Shown one piece after another: positions 1 through 10,748 of a stretch of 64,000 nucleotides of DNA (positions within the stretch are counted from its first letter, which is position 1; every line of letters begins with the position of its first letter). The translations under genes and the position numbers were made by a program. Under the pieces are notes generated by a model that was given only the letters and a program-made list of their open reading frames with translations, was not told where the DNA came from and searched no databases. Source of the DNA: Methanolobus psychrophilus R15 (GTDB lineage: Archaea > Halobacteriota > Methanosarcinia > Methanosarcinales > Methanosarcinaceae); the NCBI GenBank assembly GCA_000306725.1, contig CP003083.1:1054001-1118000 (forward strand). The letters are read 5' to 3'.

Positions 1-2
1 AC

Positions 3-1253
3 AACCTGCGGCTCATCAACACCCTCAGGCACCTGAGGGATATCGGCAACACCGTACTTGTGGTGGAACACGATGAGGAAACTATCTGCAGCGCGGACCA
101 CGTAGTTGATATGGGCCCGGGAGCCGGAATCCATGGAGGAGAAATAGTTGCAGAAGGCAGCCTCGAAGAGATAATGGATAATGAAGACTCCAACACTGGA
201 AAATACCTGAGTGGCAAACTGAAGATAGATATCCCGGAGAAGAGGCGTAAGTCTAAGAACATGCTTATGCTGTATGGAGCCGGCGAGAATAATCTCAAAG
301 ATGTGGACGTCTCTTTCCCATTGGGCATACTTATCTGCGTTACCGGGGTATCCGGTTCTGGCAAGAGCACGTTAATCAATGAGACCCTGAACAAGGTGCT
401 TGCGAAAAGACTTAACAGGGCCAGGGAAATACCAGGAAAGTTCAGGGAAATAGAGGGCCTTGAGCACGTGGATAAGGTCATAACCATCGACCAGTCACCT
501 ATCGGAAGGACTCCAAGATCAAATCCCGCTACCTATACTAATCTCTTTACACCCATAAGGGAGCTTTTTGCGCAGACAAAGACCTCCCGTGCAAGAGGAT
601 ACCAGGCAGGCCGTTTCAGTTTTAATGTACGCGGCGGCAGGTGCGAGGCATGTTCCGGCGATGGAATAATCACTATCGAGATGCATTTTCTGCCGGATGT
701 GTACGTACCCTGTGAAGTGTGCCACGGAAAGCGCTACAACCGCGAGACCCTGGAGGTCACTTACAAGGACAAGAACATAGCCGAGGTGCTGGACATGACC
801 GTTGAGGAGGCCCTTGGATTCCTTGAGAACATACCGGCCATTAACCGTAAGCTTCGGACACTTTACGATGTGGGCCTGGGATACATAAAACTTGGCCAGT
901 CATCCACGACCCTGTCAGGCGGCGAGGCCCAGAGGGTTAAACTGGCGACCGAGCTTAGCAAGCGCTCCACCGGCAAGACCGTCTACATCCTTGACGAGCC
1001 TACCACAGGACTGCATTTCGATGACGTGAAGAAACTCCTTGAAGTGCTCCAGAGACTTGTGGAAGCAGGCAATACCGTAATAGTCATCGAGCATAACCTC
1101 GATGTGATAAAGACTGCAGACTGGATCATTGACATGGGACCCGAAGGCGGTGCCAGAGGCGGGGAGGTTATTGCAGAAGGGACACCCGAGGAGATTGCAA
1201 AGAGCGAAGTATCCCATACGGGGCAGTTCCTGAGGAAAGTGCTGGCGAAGTGA
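3..1253 (+). CDS. uvrA: UvrA excinuclease subunit, C-terminal part
   Basis: The frame is open from base 3, so the 5' part of the gene lies outside the window. UvrA is the ATP-dependent damage-recognition subunit of the UvrABC nucleotide excision repair nuclease and loads UvrB. Visible here are the end of the first ABC module and a complete second module: Walker [10 protein letters not shown] near base 345, a zinc finger built from CEACSGDG and CEVCHGKR near 645-735, the ABC signature [12 protein letters not shown] near 915, and Walker [13 protein letters not shown] near 980. The C-terminus at 1253 looks natural for the family. No partner uvr gene is visible downstream. Confidence 0.96.
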   Translation, partial: NLRLINTLRHLRDIGNTVLVVEHDEETICSADHVVDMGPGAGIHGGEIVAEGSLEEIMDNEDSNTGKYLSGKLKIDIPEKRRKSKNMLMLYGAGENNLKDVDVSFPLGILICVTGVSGSGKSTLINETLNKVLAKRLNRAREIPGKFREIEGLEHVDKVITIDQSPIGRTPRSNPATYTNLFTPIRELFAQTKTSRARGYQAGRFSFNVRGGRCEACSGDGIITIEMHFLPDVYVPCEVCHGKRYNRETLEVTYKDKNIAEVLDMTVEEALGFLENIPAINRKLRTLYDVGLGYIKLGQSSTTLSGGEAQRVKLATELSKRSTGKTVYILDEPTTGLHFDDVKKLLEVLQRLVEAGNTVIVIEHNLDVIKTADWIIDMGPEGGARGGEVIAEGTPEEIAKSEVSHTGQFLRKVLAK

Positions 1254-1408
1254 GAATTCCCACATTGCAGGCCCGTGAAGTTGGTTACACCTACAACTTA
1301 CATATTTTAGAAAATTAAAGATGCACTGCCATATACTTATATACGGCAATATGCCTCTATTTCGTTAGGGATGATTAAAATCATCTTAATTTGAAATGGG
1401 GTAAGAGT

Positions 1409-1759
1409 ATGGAAAGAAAAGAGTGCAACCTATCGTTAGATGAGCTTCTGAAATTTGAAGGCGTAATGGCAGCCGGTATCTTCAGCCCGGAAGGAAAACT
1501 TGTGGATTATAAGGCCAAGATTGAGATGCCAAAAGAAATGGCCCAGACGACCGCCAAGTTCTGCGGAGCAGTGAATATGATGTTCGATGCTCTGGCAAGC
1601 GCTTATACAGAACTTTACAAGATGAACTGGGTACCCCAGCATAACTGGATGTACAGCGGCGGGGACTGGACCATTATAATTTCAGGTACAAGGGGTGTTT
1701 TCGTCGAGAGTGCCAAGGCTGATCTCAAGCAACTCCTGAGGGCTCTGGAAGTTTGTTAA
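1409..1759 (+). CDS. DUF2173 family protein (roadblock-like)
   Basis: A 116-residue protein that matches my recollection of DUF2173, a small archaeal and bacterial family of unknown role with a roadblock/profilin-like look. The GVMAAGIFSPEGKLVDYK start and the SGGDWTIIISGTRGVFVE end are typical. I choose the ATG at 1409 because a GGGGTAAG ribosome site lies just upstream; a TTG at 1391 has no such site. A TATA-like CTTATATAC stands near 1336. It appears to be a single-gene unit closed by a hairpin at 1780. No enzymatic motif is visible, so the function is unknown. Confidence 0.75.
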   Translation: MERKECNLSLDELLKFEGVMAAGIFSPEGKLVDYKAKIEMPKEMAQTTAKFCGAVNMMFDALASAYTELYKMNWVPQHNWMYSGGDWTIIISGTRGVFVESAKADLKQLLRALEVC

Positions 1760-1779
1760 GGTTAATTTGAATAAAGATA

Positions 1780-1798
1780 GCTAACCATCCCGGTTAGC
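1780..1798 (+). terminator. Hairpin terminator after the DUF2173 gene
   Basis: Perfect 7-bp inverted repeat GCTAACC / GGTTAGC with a 5-base loop, followed by a T-rich stretch (AATTTCATTTT). It lies 21 bases after the stop codon. Placement and shape suggest a transcription terminator. Confidence 0.5.
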
Positions 1799-2034
1799 AA
1801 TTTCATTTTAAGTCATTTTCAGACATGCTGGTGTTGTAGTGATGCTTCTTTTTTGCCGCTGATCCTCTGAAAGTCTGCTTACTTCCTATAATTCTATGAG
1901 CACTCCGCAATATTCCACAAGCTCTGCCTTACCAGTTACTTTGATAGTTAAATGTCAGATACTTTGGACGCTAAAATAATATATGAGATGATAAATAGGG
2001 TAAAAGAACATTAAAAATCAAAAGGGGAGTATAC

Positions 2035-2526
2035 ATGAGCTCAAAAGATAACCTTAAAGCGGCATTTACCGGCGAGTCGATGGCAAACAGAACCTACCTG
2101 GCCTTTGCAAAGAAAGCAGACCAGGAAGGGTATCCTCAGATAGCTAAACTATTCAGGGCTGCTGCTGCGGCAGAAACGGTCCATGCCCACAACCATCTTC
2201 AGCGCATGGGTGGCATCGGGACCACAATGGACAACCTGAAAGAGGCCATAAACGGGGAAACATACGAATTTGAGGATATGTACCCTAAGTTCATCGAGGA
2301 AGCAAAGAACGAAGGGGACAACAGGGCTCTCTGGAGTTTTGAGGTTGCCAACAAAGTGGAAAGGATCCACGCCAGCCTATATGAGAAAGCACTGGCCGAG
2401 ATAGGGAACAATAAGGAAACCGACTACTACGTATGCAGTGTCTGCGGGCATACCCATGAAGGTGAACCTGAAGGGAACTGTCCGATCTGCGGAGCGCCTC
2501 CGTCCAAATACGAGAAGATTGACTAG
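2035..2526 (+). CDS. Rubrerythrin
   Basis: 163 residues. Rubrerythrins are non-haem di-iron peroxidases that remove hydrogen peroxide in anaerobes using electrons from rubredoxin or similar carriers. The N-terminal four-helix ferritin-like domain (about residues 1-130) carries the iron-binding glutamates (GESMANRTY, AAAAAETVHAHNH, EVANKVERIHA). The C-terminal rubredoxin-like domain has CSVCGH and CPICGAPPSKY (about 137-160). A strong ribosome site AAAGGGGAG sits 8 bases before the ATG. The upstream AT-rich TAAAATAATATATGAG near 1973 may be the promoter. It and the bacterioferritin gene at 3520 form an oxidative-stress/iron pair separated by an inserted IS element. Confidence 0.96.
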   Translation: MSSKDNLKAAFTGESMANRTYLAFAKKADQEGYPQIAKLFRAAAAAETVHAHNHLQRMGGIGTTMDNLKEAINGETYEFEDMYPKFIEEAKNEGDNRALWSFEVANKVERIHASLYEKALAEIGNNKETDYYVCSVCGHTHEGEPEGNCPICGAPPSKYEKID

Positions 2527-2706
2527 GACTGCGACCTTTCTGATATTCAGAAAGTATGACCTCGATCCATCCACCAATGATGCGTTTGAAAAGTGGCAGC
2601 ATTGGTGAAATATCCTTTTTCACGGCTCACTATACGAATATCAAGTTAATATCAAAATAACCGAGAATGAGCCGATTTTTCCTGGCCCAGGTTGCTTTTA
2701 AAAATT

Positions 2707-3447
2707 GGCATTGTTAATTAAGTATAGTTAGTTCATTATTTCTATACTTCATCAAAAGAAGAACAGAGTATTTTAGCATTTCAAGACTCTTAGTATAACA
2801 TTTTGTTTTTCTTCGTAATCTTGCCAGAAAGTGCCTGAATATGCTGTTATATCCTTCCACTGTATAGGTTTCTGCTTTTGATCGTGTATGAACCTCATCT
2901 GGAAGAAACTCTGCATATGCTTTCCAGTTATCGGTCATCACTTTCCCTATCTCTTTCTTCTCTAGTTTCTCCCAGAGCTTTTGTCCTGTTTTGGTTCCCC
3001 TGCTACCAAAAGAGCAGTTGATGAATTTTTTCCCAGCTCTATCAACAGCAATCCAGATCCAACAATATTTTTTTTGTTTCCAATATAAGTATGCATTTCG
3101 TCTAATTCAACGATCTCTATCTCGTTTTCGCTTTTTAGATCCTCTAATTCCTGTCCGAATGTCTTTATCCAATTTTGAACCGAAACATGACTTACTCCTA
3201 AAAAACGTCCTATTGAACGAAATCCCAATCCTTCAAGGTATAGCTGTAAAGCTTGTCTTTTAACGGAGGGAGGAGAGGCAGTAGACTTAAGTTCTACTGT
3301 ATAATTGTATCTACATTCATGGCATTGATAGCGTTGGAGTCCATTGATTTTACCGTTCTTTTTGTTATTAAAGCTATTGCACTTGGGACAATTCACGCTT
3401 TATGTGTAGGCTATCATAATATATAACTATATATACTTACCAATGCC
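2707..3447 (-). mobile_element. IS1-family insertion sequence, complete, 741 bp
   Basis: The two ends are imperfect inverted repeats (GGCATTGTTAATTAAGTATAG inward from 2707; GGCATTGGTAAGTATATATAG inward from 3447). They are flanked by a perfect 8-bp direct repeat TAAAAATT at 2699-2706 and 3448-3455, the target duplication expected of IS1-type elements. One transposase gene fills the inside. The element lies between rubrerythrin and bacterioferritin, with its right end about 70 bases upstream of the bacterioferritin start. A damaged second copy lies at 18018-18693. Confidence 0.93.
2714..3396 (-). CDS. IS1-family transposase (needs a -1 frameshift)
   Basis: The N-terminal frame (3396 down to about 3075) starts MNCPKCNSFNNKKNGK with a CxxC...CxxC zinc ribbon and a helix-turn-helix around FRSIGRFLGVSHVSVQ, as in InsA. 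The catalytic InsB-like part lies in the -1 frame and ends at 2714 (ELTILN). The frames meet at a run of eight A on the coding strand (3068-3075): reading IGNKKN then slipping -1 gives YCWIWIAVDRAGKKF, a natural DDE-domain sequence. A -1 shift gives an exact 227-residue product, the usual size for the family. IS1 is known to use -1 frameshifting at an A-rich slippery site, so this is probably programmed, not damage. Confidence 0.85.
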
Positions 3448-3519
3448 TAAAAATTATTTATGAAATTGTAGATATGGTTATAAACTGTGGAAACCATACT
3501 TTTAGAGGGGAGGTTCATA

Positions 3520-3993
3520 ATGAAGGGGAATGAAAAGATCATTGAGCATCTGAACGCTCGTTTAGCCGAGGAATTGACCGCTATCAACCAGTATTTTGTC
3601 CATGCTGAAATGTGCGAGGACTGGAATTACAAGAGACTTCATAATGAGATCGAGAAGCGATCCATCCAAGAGATGAAGCACGCAGAGAAGCTGATAGCAC
3701 GCATCCTTTTCCTTGAAGGAAGGCCCATAGTCAGCAATCTGAATGAGATCCGTATCGGAGATGCAGTAGCGAAGATGCATGATCACGACCACTGGTCTGA
3801 GGAAGGGGCAATCAAGGGCTATAACGAAAGCATCCGTGTGGCAGCGGAGCTGGGAGATAACAATACCAAACTACTTCTGGAGTCGATCCTGAAGGATGAA
3901 GAAGACCACATCGACTGGATCGAAGCCCAACTGGATGAGATACAACAGATGGGTATCGAGAATTATCTTGCGCAGCAGATATACGAAAAATAA
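3520..3993 (+). CDS. bfr: Bacterioferritin
   Basis: 157 residues from the ATG at 3520, preceded by AGGGGAGGT; an upstream start at 3487 has no ribosome site. Bacterioferritin forms a 24-subunit iron-storage shell with a di-iron ferroxidase site. The helix starts LNARLAEELTAINQYF and the EMKHAEKLIARILFLEG stretch match the family. The methionine in EMKHAE lies where the haem-ligand Met of bacterioferritins sits, so haem binding is likely. The C-terminal DEEDHIDWIEAQL supplies ferroxidase ligands. A TATA-like GGTTATAAAC at about 3477 lies between the IS1 right end and the gene, so the insertion may have left the basal promoter in place. Confidence 0.94.
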   Translation: MKGNEKIIEHLNARLAEELTAINQYFVHAEMCEDWNYKRLHNEIEKRSIQEMKHAEKLIARILFLEGRPIVSNLNEIRIGDAVAKMHDHDHWSEEGAIKGYNESIRVAAELGDNNTKLLLESILKDEEDHIDWIEAQLDEIQQMGIENYLAQQIYEK

Positions 3994-4044
3994 TGATGAT
4001 GCAACGGCATTATTAAAAAAACTGAGAGTTGATAACGAAGAGGA

Positions 4045-5382
4045 TCATTTCCTCTTCAGTTTTTCAACAACTGCTTCAACCTGTTCCACGGCGGTGCCTA
4101 TGTACCTGTCTGGGTCCACCAGGTTGATGATATCATTTTCATTCAGGTACTTTGCAACATCCGGGTTAGCCAGCAGGACATCCTTGAAGTGCTTGCCAGA
4201 TTCGTGAGATTCCATGGCACTGGAGCGCACAAGCTCATGGGCTTCCTGGCGGCCGACGCCGCGCTTTGCAAGCTCTATCATGACGGCCTCTCCCATGTTC
4301 AGACCCCTGAGCAGATCCAGGTTGCGGCGGATATTCTCGGGGTAGAACCTGAGGTTCTCAATAACGCCGATACCAAGCTTAATGATATGATCGGTCAGGA
4401 TGCAGGCTTCCGGGAAAACCACGCGCTCGCAAGAGGAATTGGTCAGGTCGCGCTCGTCCCAGAGAGTGTTGTTCAGCAGTTCCGGCTCCACCATGGCGCG
4501 CACTATCCTCGCAAGCCCGCATATCTGCTCGGACTTGATGGGGTTGCGCTTGTGGGGCATTGTGGACGAACCTACCTGTTTCTTCCTGAAGCTCTCTTCC
4601 ACCTCGGCGATCTCACTTCTCTGCAGGGAACGGATCTCAGTACCAATCTTGTCCAGTGTGGTCACTGTGTTGGCCATCCACATCACGAACTCTGCATGAC
4701 GGTCTCTCTGGATGATCTGGTTGGACACATCCACGGAGCCGATGCCCAGGTATTCCATGGAGCGTTTCTGGATCTCGATACCATCCTTGCCAAAAGCCGC
4801 CTGTGTTCCCACGGCGCCGGTCATCTGTCCCACAAGGAGGCGGGGTTTGAGCTGCTCCAGGCGCTCGATGTGACGTCCGACCTCAGATGCCCAGATGGCA
4901 AAGCGCAGTCCGTAGGTCGTGGGTACGCCTATCTGCCCGTGGGTCCTGCCTGCACATACCAGATGCTTGTGATCGTCAGCTTGTAACAGCAGCACTTCCA
5001 GCAGCCTGTGCATCTTCTCTTCCAGAATTGCCACGGCTTCCTTGAACTGCAATGCAGTTGCAGTGTCCAGCATGTCGTTGGAGGTTGCACCGAAGTGTAC
5101 CCATTTACCGGCATCCCCTGCACATTTCTCAGAGATAGCGATCACAACGGCCATCATATCGTGGTGGATCTCGTCCTCTATCTCATTTACTCTTTCAAGC
5201 TCCACGGCACTGATGCTCTTTTCAATGATTTCCGCAGCTTCCTGGGGAATAAGACCTATATCTGCCTCAGCCCTGGCAAGTGCTACCTCGACCTTCATGA
5301 CCTTCTCAAGGCGGTTCGCCTCACTCCAGACATGTTTCATCTCGTCTGTACCATAGCGATATTCTATTGGGTGGATTGCCAT
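4045..5382 (-). CDS. purB: Adenylosuccinate lyase
   Basis: 445 residues, full length. PurB cleaves SAICAR and adenylosuccinate, releasing fumarate, in purine nucleotide synthesis. The fumarase/aspartase superfamily signature SSTMPHKRNPIKSEQ is present at about residues 275-289 and holds the catalytic serine loop. The N-terminal HPIEYRYGTDEMKHVWSE and TSNDMLDTATALQ are also typical. It converges with bacterioferritin. A second purine gene, purD, lies at 23216. Confidence 0.96.
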   Translation of the reverse strand: MAIHPIEYRYGTDEMKHVWSEANRLEKVMKVEVALARAEADIGLIPQEAAEIIEKSISAVELERVNEIEDEIHHDMMAVVIAISEKCAGDAGKWVHFGATSNDMLDTATALQFKEAVAILEEKMHRLLEVLLLQADDHKHLVCAGRTHGQIGVPTTYGLRFAIWASEVGRHIERLEQLKPRLLVGQMTGAVGTQAAFGKDGIEIQKRSMEYLGIGSVDVSNQIIQRDRHAEFVMWMANTVTTLDKIGTEIRSLQRSEIAEVEESFRKKQVGSSTMPHKRNPIKSEQICGLARIVRAMVEPELLNNTLWDERDLTNSSCERVVFPEACILTDHIIKLGIGVIENLRFYPENIRRNLDLLRGLNMGEAVMIELAKRGVGRQEAHELVRSSAMESHESGKHFKDVLLANPDVAKYLNENDIINLVDPDRYIGTAVEQVEAVVEKLKRK

Positions 5383-5897
5383 TCTTTAGTCTCCGTAAGT
5401 ATGTATGATCAAAATGAACTGTATGGGAGTGGTATAACCCATATAGAAATAAATAGCCTTTGAATATAGATAAAAAGCAAGGGCACAGGATAAAAAGAAA
5501 AAAAGGCAGTATGCCCTGAATTAGAAAAGATGTTCATCAGGAATCTGCGGACTCAAATGTCTTGGGGAAGTCCCCCTTGAAATTCAGGTTTCCATCATCA
5601 ACTTCCAGGCTTTCTATATTCAGCCCGGGCATCTTTGATAGATGGGAATTGATAAGATTCTCAAGCTCCTGCTCTCCCTGCTTGGCACTGCCTGAAGGAA
5701 GCGGTAAAAGCCCTACCTTTGCGCCTGAGATATCCAGACTTATCGAGCTGTCACTTGCCTTCTGGAAGGTGCCTTCTGCATATACCGGTCCTTTGAAATT
5801 ATAGCCGAACTCGTTCAAATCTATATAGCCGGACATCTCGGCCTGGTTTCCGCTTCCGAGACGGACCTGTATGTCCTTCAGTGGGCCCTCATTATTA

Positions 5898-6994
5898 TAG
5901 TCTCTAACTCAACAAATCACACTTTTTATTTGTGCATTAAATGTTTCTATCCATTTTTTTGCAAACGATAATGAGCTCTCTATCCTCATAAATTCCATTT
6001 TGATAATATTCCTCAAATGTTCTTTTGATTTGACAAATTTGACTGACACTTCTCTTTTGATTGTTTTCCAGACAAATTCTACTGGATTTAGATCAGGTGA
6101 ATAAGGTGGTAGGAACACAAGTGTTATTTTTAAATCTCTCGCTTTACTTATCGTTTTCTTTGCATGATGCGATCTTGCATTATCGAGAACAAGAATTATT
6201 CTTTTCCCTGGGTTTTGCTCTACAATTTTTTCCAGGAATTCACACACATCTTCTGTTTTTGAGCTTTTCATAAAATCAATGATACTGTTCCCGTTGATCG
6301 AATAAAACGCAAATGCATTTGCTTTAACGTAATCCGTATTTTTTATTATCAACGGTTTTTTAAATGACCATAATCTTTGCGTGTTTGCTTTTGTTTGTGG
6401 TGAAGATTCATCCAGAAAACCTATGATATACTGCTCATCTTGACCAATATTTTTTGGAATTGCTTCGGTTAGTTTTTTTTAAGATCTCTTCAGCGTTTTT
6501 AGGTCTTCTGTAGTCAAGGGGATATGGCTTTGAGTGATACATGTTAAAACTGTGAAGTATAACTCCTACTTGTTTCTCTGAATATTCTACGCCATATTTT
6601 TCCTTTATTAACTTCCAGACTTCTCTTGTAGTCCAGTAATCCTTATTTTCCAACAAAGCTCTTAATTCCTTTTTTTGTTCATCAGTAAGTTTGGATTTCC
6701 TACCTCCGCCAAAATTTGGCATTAAGGCGGTATAGCCGCCTTTATTCCAACTTTCTTGCCAGCAATATCCTGTTTTCTTAGTCACTCCTACTTTAGTAGC
6801 AGCTTCTTCTACAGAATCCCCTAAATATCTAAATTTAACAAAATAGAGCCTTTTCAACACTCTTGAATTGTTCTCGTGTGTGATCAAATCGTTAATCTCG
6901 TCGAGAATTACCTTTCGGTCAATCAGAATTTGTTCTTTCCCCGCCATAAGATAAGATAAACATTAATACGTGTAGTAAGTTGCGTTGAACACTA
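5898..6994 (-). mobile_element. IS630-family insertion sequence, copy 1 (1097 bp)
   Basis: The ends are TAGTCTCTAACTCAAC and, inward from the right, TAGTGTTCAACGCAAC. The element is flanked by a TA duplication (5896-5897 and 6995-6996), the hallmark of IS630/Tc1-mariner elements. A second copy of the same length and, as far as the translations show, the same sequence lies at 19964-21060 in the same orientation. It interrupts the membrane-protein gene at 5537-7343. Confidence 0.93.
5909..6947 (-). CDS. IS630-family transposase (two frames, A8 slip site)
   Basis: The first frame (6947-6435) encodes a helix-turn-helix protein: SVEEAATKVGVTKKTGYCWQ, then a winged part with YWTTREVWKLIKEKYG. The DDE domain continues in the +1 frame down to 5909: IIGFLDESSPQT, IILVLDNARSHHAKK and FLPPYSPDLNPVEFVWKTIK supply the D, D and E residues. 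The frame change falls at a run of eight A on the coding strand (6473-6480). The -1 frame meets a TAA just after the run, so a +1 shift or transcriptional slippage is needed. Because both copies share this arrangement and still moved, it may be programmed. Confidence 0.85.
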
Positions 6995-7539
6995 TAGTTG
7001 CCTGCAGATACGAGCTTAATTGTGCACTTGAAAAGCTGATATCCATAGGTGAAGTATCGGAGTAGACGATATTGCTGGTGAGTGTATACGCGGACATCGG
7101 ATCTGCAAGTGTTATGCCCTGTTCCCGGACCAGTTCATCGAACAATACCGGGTCGGCCTCAACACCCAGGTCAACAGGTTTGTCTGTGCCCAGTATTTCG
7201 GTCAAAAGCGGAATGTAGATCATGCCTGAAGCCGCAACAAGTGTCAATATCGCAAAAACAAAGATAGCAGCAGCCCCGATGGCCATGTGAGCGCCGGACA
7301 GATTGCCAATCTTTAATTTAGAACCGTTATTATCAGAGACCATGATTAAAAACTCCAACTATTATACATAATATAATAAAATCATACATATATAAATATA
7401 GTGTTTTCGCCGAAAATACATGCATTGAATCTGATAATTGTGAATTTCGGGAGCCGCAGAATTTTACTGAGCATACATACCACTCTGTCCTGAGATTGAA
7501 GATAGCGAACGTAATCAACAGACAAATACAAATCACAAA

Positions 7540-7582
7540 AAGATTTAAATATTATAAGCTAGGAAGTAGGAACATTATTTCA
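7540..7582 (+). promoter_or_regulatory. amtB-glnK promoter with possible NrpR operator
   Basis: An AT-rich TATA-like stretch (ATTTAAATATTATA, about 7542-7555) lies about 130 bases upstream of amtB. GGAACATTATTTCA at 7569-7582 fits GGAA-N6-TTCC, the operator of the methanogen nitrogen repressor NrpR, with one mismatch at the last base. It would overlap the expected transcription start. The match is inference. Confidence 0.4.
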
Positions 7583-7614
7583 ATCACACGCTAGCAAAAA
7601 TATTGGTGGAGCTT

Positions 7615-7680
7615 ATGGAAAAAACAACCATGGACAGAGCTTTCAGAAAAGCGGTATCGATGTTAAAAAGGGGGATTTAA
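7615..7680 (+). CDS. 21-codon leader ORF directly before amtB
   Basis: ATG at 7615 preceded by GGTGGAGCTT; encodes a basic 21-residue peptide ([20 protein letters not shown] then I) and stops one base before the amtB ATG. The amtB ribosome site (AAAGGGGGA) lies inside its last codons, so translation of this ORF would pass over it. It may be a coupling or leader ORF, or chance. No known domain. Confidence 0.4.
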   Translation: MEKTTMDRAFRKAVSMLKRGI

Positions 7681-7681
7681 A

Positions 7682-9221
<1,540 letters not shown>

Positions 9222-9226
9222 ATGCA

Positions 9227-9254
9227 GAGGGGAAACCCTCATCCTTCTTTTTTG
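9227..9254 (+). terminator. Terminator of the amtB-glnK operon
   Basis: GAGGG / CCCTC stem with a GAAA tetraloop (9227-9240), followed by ATCCTTCTTTTTT. It lies six bases after the glnK stop. Confidence 0.65.
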
Positions 9255-9349
9255 TATTTATTACCTAATATTTTTATCTAAAATGGTTTATATAGATAAA
9301 GGTTAATAATTTTGCTTGTTAATTTATCATACTTTACGAAGGTGTAAAA

Positions 9350-10201
9350 ATAGATATTATTGTAGACTTACACTCGCACACAACCTTTTCAGACGGAGAC
9401 ATGGATCCTGCAACGGTTGTGAAACTGGCACATGAGTCAGGACTGCGGGCACTGAGCGTCACAGACCATGATACGGTCGAGGGGCTTGACATCGTAGAAA
9501 AGGAATGTGCCAGAAGGAATCTTACCTTTATACCCGGCATTGAATTCACGAGCAGACTCGACCTTCCCGAAATCGAGCTCCATATTCTTGGCTATGGTTT
9601 TGACAGGAAGGAAGAAGCGTTTCTCATAATGCTGGATGAGGCAAAGCGCAATGCAGACGAATACTGTGAAAAGGTCTGCTTGATGCTTGAATCCCACGAA
9701 TGGATCATAGACAGGCAGGCCCTTGAGAAGGTCAGCGGAATCCCAACCCGGCACGACATTGCGCAGTCTGTTTTGAACAAAGGCATGAACAACTACGATT
9801 TCCATAACAAGTGGCTTGCAGAAACCTCGCCGCATTCCATAGAGATGAAGAAATTCCCCGCGGATGAAACCATAAAGGCTATCCACAAGGCAGGAGGCAT
9901 AGCTGTATGCGCGCACCTTCTCAGGACGCTGGAAATGTATGATGAGATGAAACTACTGCCCTTTGTCGCAGGGTCACTGATAGATTACGGAGTGGATGGT
10001 TTTGAGGTATTCTATGGGAACAGTTCAAAAGAGCAGGTCGAAACAATGTCCAACATATCAAGATCAAACGATCTTTTAATGACAGGCGGTTCTGATTTCC
10101 ATGGGCCGGGAAGGACCGGTCGCTGTCTGCTTGGCAGGTATAACGTATACGGGCAGGGATTTGACCAGAGAGACCTGATACGGCTCCTTGAAAAGAGATG
10201 A
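9350..10201 (+). CDS. PHP-domain phosphoesterase, start codon non-canonical
   Basis: About 283 residues. PHP proteins are metal-dependent phosphoesterases. The metal site begins with DLHSHTTFSDGD, followed by VTDHDTVEG, GIEFTSR and GSDFHGPGR. The HSH motif lies upstream of the first in-frame ATG (9401), so the true start must be earlier. Between the in-frame stop at 9320 and the motif there is no ATG, GTG or TTG. A ribosome site GAAGGTG (9338-9344) points to the ATA at 9350, giving a natural MDIIVDLHSHT start. A TATA-like TTTATATAG lies near 9287. The start is either ATA, a mutated ATG or a sequencing error. Confidence 0.8.
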   Translation: MDIIVDLHSHTTFSDGDMDPATVVKLAHESGLRALSVTDHDTVEGLDIVEKECARRNLTFIPGIEFTSRLDLPEIELHILGYGFDRKEEAFLIMLDEAKRNADEYCEKVCLMLESHEWIIDRQALEKVSGIPTRHDIAQSVLNKGMNNYDFHNKWLAETSPHSIEMKKFPADETIKAIHKAGGIAVCAHLLRTLEMYDEMKLLPFVAGSLIDYGVDGFEVFYGNSSKEQVETMSNISRSNDLLMTGGSDFHGPGRTGRCLLGRYNVYGQGFDQRDLIRLLEKR

Positions 10202-10265
10202 TACATCTTTAAATATGTAAGTTACTTTTAAGAAACAGATTTTCAGGAACCTGACAAAAGGATGT

Positions 10266-10748
10266 TCAGGGGACATACCATTCCAGTGGAACTGTAATTT
10301 CTTCACCTTTCATCTTTCCGGCAAGTGTAGGGACTTCCGAGGCAACATCCTCCAGCAACTCGATAAGCAGCCCGCACTTTTCACCTTTGGGAATGCACTG
10401 GATGACCCTGCCCTTCAGGTATACATGCATCCCGTCCTTCAACAACGGAGGTATACGGATAACGATCACATCACCAATGTTTGAAGGCAAACGGTCCTTG
10501 AATTTCAATATTTTCCCCATATCCAGCTCAAAACCGGTTCCTTTAAGATTGTTTTCCACTTCCCGGACCTCCAGGTCAAGAGCCAGAGCTATATCTCCTT
10601 TTGAATAGCCAAGCCCGTGCAGGAATCCTGTGGAGCCTTTTTTCAGATGGTCCAGATCAGAATAGATGACAGGGCGCTTGCGGCATAATTCCATAGCCTC
10701 TCGAACTGAGGGTATATCTGCACCCATATCCCCTTCATGGAACATCAC
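10266..10748 (-). CDS. Conserved hypothetical protein, coupled to amidotransferase
   Basis: 160 residues, no recognised domain. The middle half (DVIVIRIPPLLKDGMHVYLKG) looks like the beta-rich core of a small barrel, loosely PilZ-like, but I do not assign it. Its ATG overlaps the stop codon of the glutamine amidotransferase gene (ATGA at 10745-10748), so the two are probably translationally coupled and act in a shared process. It is convergent with the PHP gene. Confidence 0.7.
   Translation of the reverse strand: MMFHEGDMGADIPSVREAMELCRKRPVIYSDLDHLKKGSTGFLHGLGYSKGDIALALDLEVREVENNLKGTGFELDMGKILKFKDRLPSNIGDVIVIRIPPLLKDGMHVYLKGRVIQCIPKGEKCGLLIELLEDVASEVPTLAGKMKGEEITVPLEWYVP

Larger units (their letters stand above)
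5537..7343 (-). pseudogene. Membrane-anchored protein gene split by IS630
   Basis: Joining 7343-6997 to 5895-5537 after removing the IS and one TA copy gives one open frame of 235 residues: MVSDNNGSKLKIGN, a single membrane helix (AAAIFVFAILTLVAASGMIYI, given here in part, about residues 28-48), then an extracytoplasmic domain. The junction reads SSYLQAT-NNEGPLKD. The ATG at 7343 is preceded by TTGGAG; a TTG at 7358 is less likely. The outer part (IDLNEFG, NLNFKGDFPKT) resembles lipid-binding LmeA/DUF2140-like folds only loosely, so I assign no function. The left fragment could still be made as a truncated anchored protein ending in IS sequence; the right fragment has no obvious start. Confidence 0.8.

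Noticed and set aside
2962-3396. A 144-residue transposase frame read as a complete gene
   Set aside because: Its C-terminal 30 residues are out of frame; the DDE domain continues in the -1 frame after the A8 run, giving one 227-residue transposase.
4189-4986. 265-codon frame on the plus strand opposite purB
   Set aside because: It is antisense to a full-length purB with clear family motifs and has no ribosome site or domain.
7333-7536. 67-codon frame upstream of amtB
   Set aside because: Overlaps the start of the split membrane-protein gene and has no ribosome site; composition is not protein-like.
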